Positions 62,818-64,000 of a stretch of DNA of 64,000 bases are shown here, piece after piece. Every line of letters starts with the position of its first letter. Positions within the stretch are counted from its first letter, which is position 1. A model generated the notes under the pieces. It was given only the letters and a program-made list of their open reading frames with translations. It was not told the DNA's origin and made no database searches. The DNA is from Salarchaeum japonicum_A (GTDB lineage: Archaea > Halobacteriota > Halobacteria > Halobacteriales > Halobacteriaceae). The stretch spans positions 992,001 to 1,056,000 of the forward strand of contig NZ_JBNAMV010000004.1 of NCBI RefSeq assembly GCF_049705945.1, read 5' to 3'. A program made the position numbers and the translations under genes.

Positions 62818-63105
62818 CTAGTTCAGGTGGCCCTCCTCCCGCAGTTGTTCCGCGTCCGCCTTCTCGTAGCGCCACGTCACGTCCGCCTTCTCGTCCTGCC
62901 AGTCCCACGGCTCCACCAGCACAATGTCGCCCTCGCGAATCCAGATGCGCTTCTGCATCCGACCCGGGATGCGCGCGGTGCGCTCCGTCCCGTCCGCACA
63001 GCGGACGTTAACTCGGTTCGCGCCGAGCATGTTCGTCACCTCGGCGAACACTTCGTCCTCGTCGGGCATCCGCAAGTTCTTGCGGCTCCCCTCGTCGTCG
63101 CTCAT
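62818..63105 (-). CDS. eif1A: Translation initiation factor eIF-1A
   Basis: This OB-fold factor binds the A site of the small subunit during initiation. The 95-aa protein has the typical sequence KNLRMPDEDEVFAEVTNMLG, ANRVNVRCADGTERTARIPGRM, KRIWIREGDIVLVEPWDWQDEKADV. A box A, TTTAAAAG (minus strand, 63135-63129), is 27 nt before the ATG, giving a leaderless mRNA. It is the first gene of the eIF1A-RIO1 operon. Confidence 0.96.
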   Translation of the reverse strand: MSDDEGSRKNLRMPDEDEVFAEVTNMLGANRVNVRCADGTERTARIPGRMQKRIWIREGDIVLVEPWDWQDEKADVTWRYEKADAEQLREEGHLN

Positions 63106-63189
63106 ACGCCCGCATAGTCGCGGCAGGCTTTTAAATCCCTACTTCTCTCGCACCGAAACCGGCTTCCCCGCCCCGAGAGACGCACACGT

Positions 63190-63369
63190 ATGCTCGACAA
63201 ACTCGGCGCGCAGGGCGTCCTCGGAGCCGTCCTCGTGCTCGCCGGCCTCGGTATCGTCGCCTACAACGCACCAATCGTCGCGGTCGGCCTGTTCGTCGTC
63301 CTGCTCGGCCTCACCATCCTCGTCCGCCGCGGCCTCCGCGCCGGCATGGAGATGATGGGAATGGCCTAA
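63190..63369 (+). CDS. 59-aa membrane protein
   Basis: This short gene is divergent from eIF1A. The protein has two hydrophobic segments (VLGAVLVLAGLGIVAYNAP and AVGLFVVLLGLTILV) and a basic, Met-rich end (RRGLRAGMEMMGMA). The start MLDKLGAQG resembles a small haloarchaeal membrane family (perhaps DUF7470; uncertain). The codon usage, with a strong third-position GC bias, supports coding. The function is unknown. Confidence 0.7.
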   Translation: MLDKLGAQGVLGAVLVLAGLGIVAYNAPIVAVGLFVVLLGLTILVRRGLRAGMEMMGMA

Positions 63370-63401
63370 ACGCCCAAGACCCATACTCACGAAACCCACC
63401 C

Positions 63402-63671
63402 GTGAACCACGCGTACGCCACCGCCGTCGTCGTGCTCGGCGCGCTCGCGCTCGTCGCAGCCGCGACGTTCCGCGGCTGGTGGCGCCACGAACACCCCCGC
63501 CCCATCGGCACCCTCGACATCGCCGCGCTCGCCATCGCCGGCGTCGGCGCGACACTCGCCGCGCTCGCCGTCGTCCTCCACGTCCACGTCATCGCACACC
63601 CCTATCCGGCCGCCGTCGGTGCGGCCGCCCTCACCGTCTCCGCGCTCGTTCTCGCCGCCCGCGCCCGATAG
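63402..63671 (+). CDS. Small three-helix membrane protein
   Basis: This 89-aa protein starts at a GTG, 32 nt after the preceding small membrane gene, and is probably cotranscribed with it. Three hydrophobic segments are visible: AYATAVVVLGALALVAAATF, DIAALAIAGVGATLAALAVV and AAVGAAALTVSALVLAARA. No family was recognised. The gap 63672-63796 contains nothing that I recognise. Confidence 0.6.
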   Translation: MNHAYATAVVVLGALALVAAATFRGWWRHEHPRPIGTLDIAALAIAGVGATLAALAVVLHVHVIAHPYPAAVGAAALTVSALVLAARAR

Positions 63672-63796
63672 TTCACATACCAGACCGACACAGCCACCGC
63701 TATCACCCAGTAGGCCACCGCACGGAACCAAGAATCGGAACGCGGCAGTCACTCCCGTGCGGCCCCGGCGACTGCCCGAACGCCCCAGCGCCCCAC

Positions 63797-64000
63797 TCAG
63801 GACCGGAGCTCCCGCAGCCGCGCTCGACCGGGAGCGATGAGTTTGTCGAGGTAGTCCGCGAGCGCGCCCTTCGCGTCCGCCGGGTGGAGTTCGCCGGATT
63901 CGAGGTCTTCCGCGAGCGCCTCGTACTCGGCGTACGTCAGGTCGCCGCCGTACTCGTCGGGCCGCTCCACGACAACCTCGTCGAACCGCGGGAACACGTG
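63797..64000 (-). CDS. tyrS: Tyrosine--tRNA ligase, C-terminal end (5' part outside window)
   Basis: The frame is open to the right edge of the window, so only the last 67 codons are visible. The segment VFPRFDEVVVERPDEYGGDLTY, then YEALAEDLESGELHPADAKGALADYLDKLIAPGRARL, matches the C-terminus of archaeal TyrRS. The HPAD-K-ALA pattern and the final basic helix are typical. The assignment rests on this short part. Confidence 0.82.
   Translation of the reverse strand, partial: HVFPRFDEVVVERPDEYGGDLTYAEYEALAEDLESGELHPADAKGALADYLDKLIAPGRARLRELRS

Overview
The window is a stretch of chromosome from a halophilic archaeon (class Halobacteria). The evidence is the high G+C content, the very acidic proteins, archaeal-type genes (thermosome, MC1, S6e, eIF1A, RIO1, EndA, type A RNase P RNA, fused cytochrome b with halocyanin), an rRNA operon in the archaeal order 16S-tRNA-Ala-23S-5S-tRNA-Cys, and many genes whose TATA-like box A lies about 27-29 nt before the start codon, as expected for leaderless mRNAs. 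No insertion sequence, prophage or CRISPR array was seen. Most of the window is ordinary housekeeping sequence.

Layout. 1-6 kb: 3' part of valS, an M29 aminopeptidase, RNase P RNA (minus strand, not a protein gene) and AMMECR1. 5-11 kb: nicotinate phosphoribosyltransferase and a nicotinamidase-like hydrolase (NAD salvage) flanking two paralogous surface lipoproteins, then an M23-like protein. 11-19.5 kb: lipoate ligase, dihydroorotase, small conserved haloarchaeal proteins, three universal stress proteins, a GNAT, a TIM-barrel protein, a DHH phosphoesterase and S6e. 20-26.5 kb: a beta-CASP nuclease, a ParB-like protein, tRNA-Lys with a duplicated 3' end, and the cytochrome bc operon with a divergent halocyanin. 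27.1-33.1 kb: the rRNA operon on the minus strand, with four tandem promoters and both precursor processing stems. 33.3-41 kb: MC1, an AbrB-like protein, pyrD, pheST, trpS and endA. 41-46 kb: a NucS-N/zinc-ribbon protein, a Ski2/Brr2-like helicase and a MATE exporter. 46-52 kb: lipA and the 2-oxoacid dehydrogenase operon pdhABC-lpdA. 52-64 kb: prephenate dehydratase, Hsp20, Bcp, leuS, an AlaDH-type enzyme, thermosome, a KH protein, a second trpS, RIO1, eIF1A, small membrane proteins and the 3' end of tyrS.

The most interesting signal is a pair of very short genes that look like amino-acid-sensing leader peptides upstream of aminoacyl-tRNA synthetase genes. A 25-codon leaderless ORF (38505-38582, minus) ends in a Phe-rich stretch (GFGFFFRP) just before pheST. 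A 24-codon leaderless ORF (61863-61937, minus) contains two Trp codons (DWRWHG) just before the second trpS. Each has a CTTTT box A 28-29 nt before its ATG. In each, the cognate codons sit beside RNA segments that can form mutually exclusive hairpins. This is the architecture of bacterial attenuators such as pheM and trpL, and I know of no description of it for archaeal synthetase genes. It is an inference from sequence read by eye.

Functional links: lipoate ligase (10.9 kb) and lipoyl synthase (45.9 kb) can both supply the lipoyl group of the E2 subunit encoded next to LipA. EndA (40 kb) is the endonuclease expected to cut the bulge-helix-bulge stems that flank 16S and 23S at 27-33 kb. PyrC and PyrD carry out successive steps of UMP synthesis. 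RIO1, eIF1A and the KH protein form an archaeal ribosome-maturation and initiation cluster, here interrupted by trpS2.
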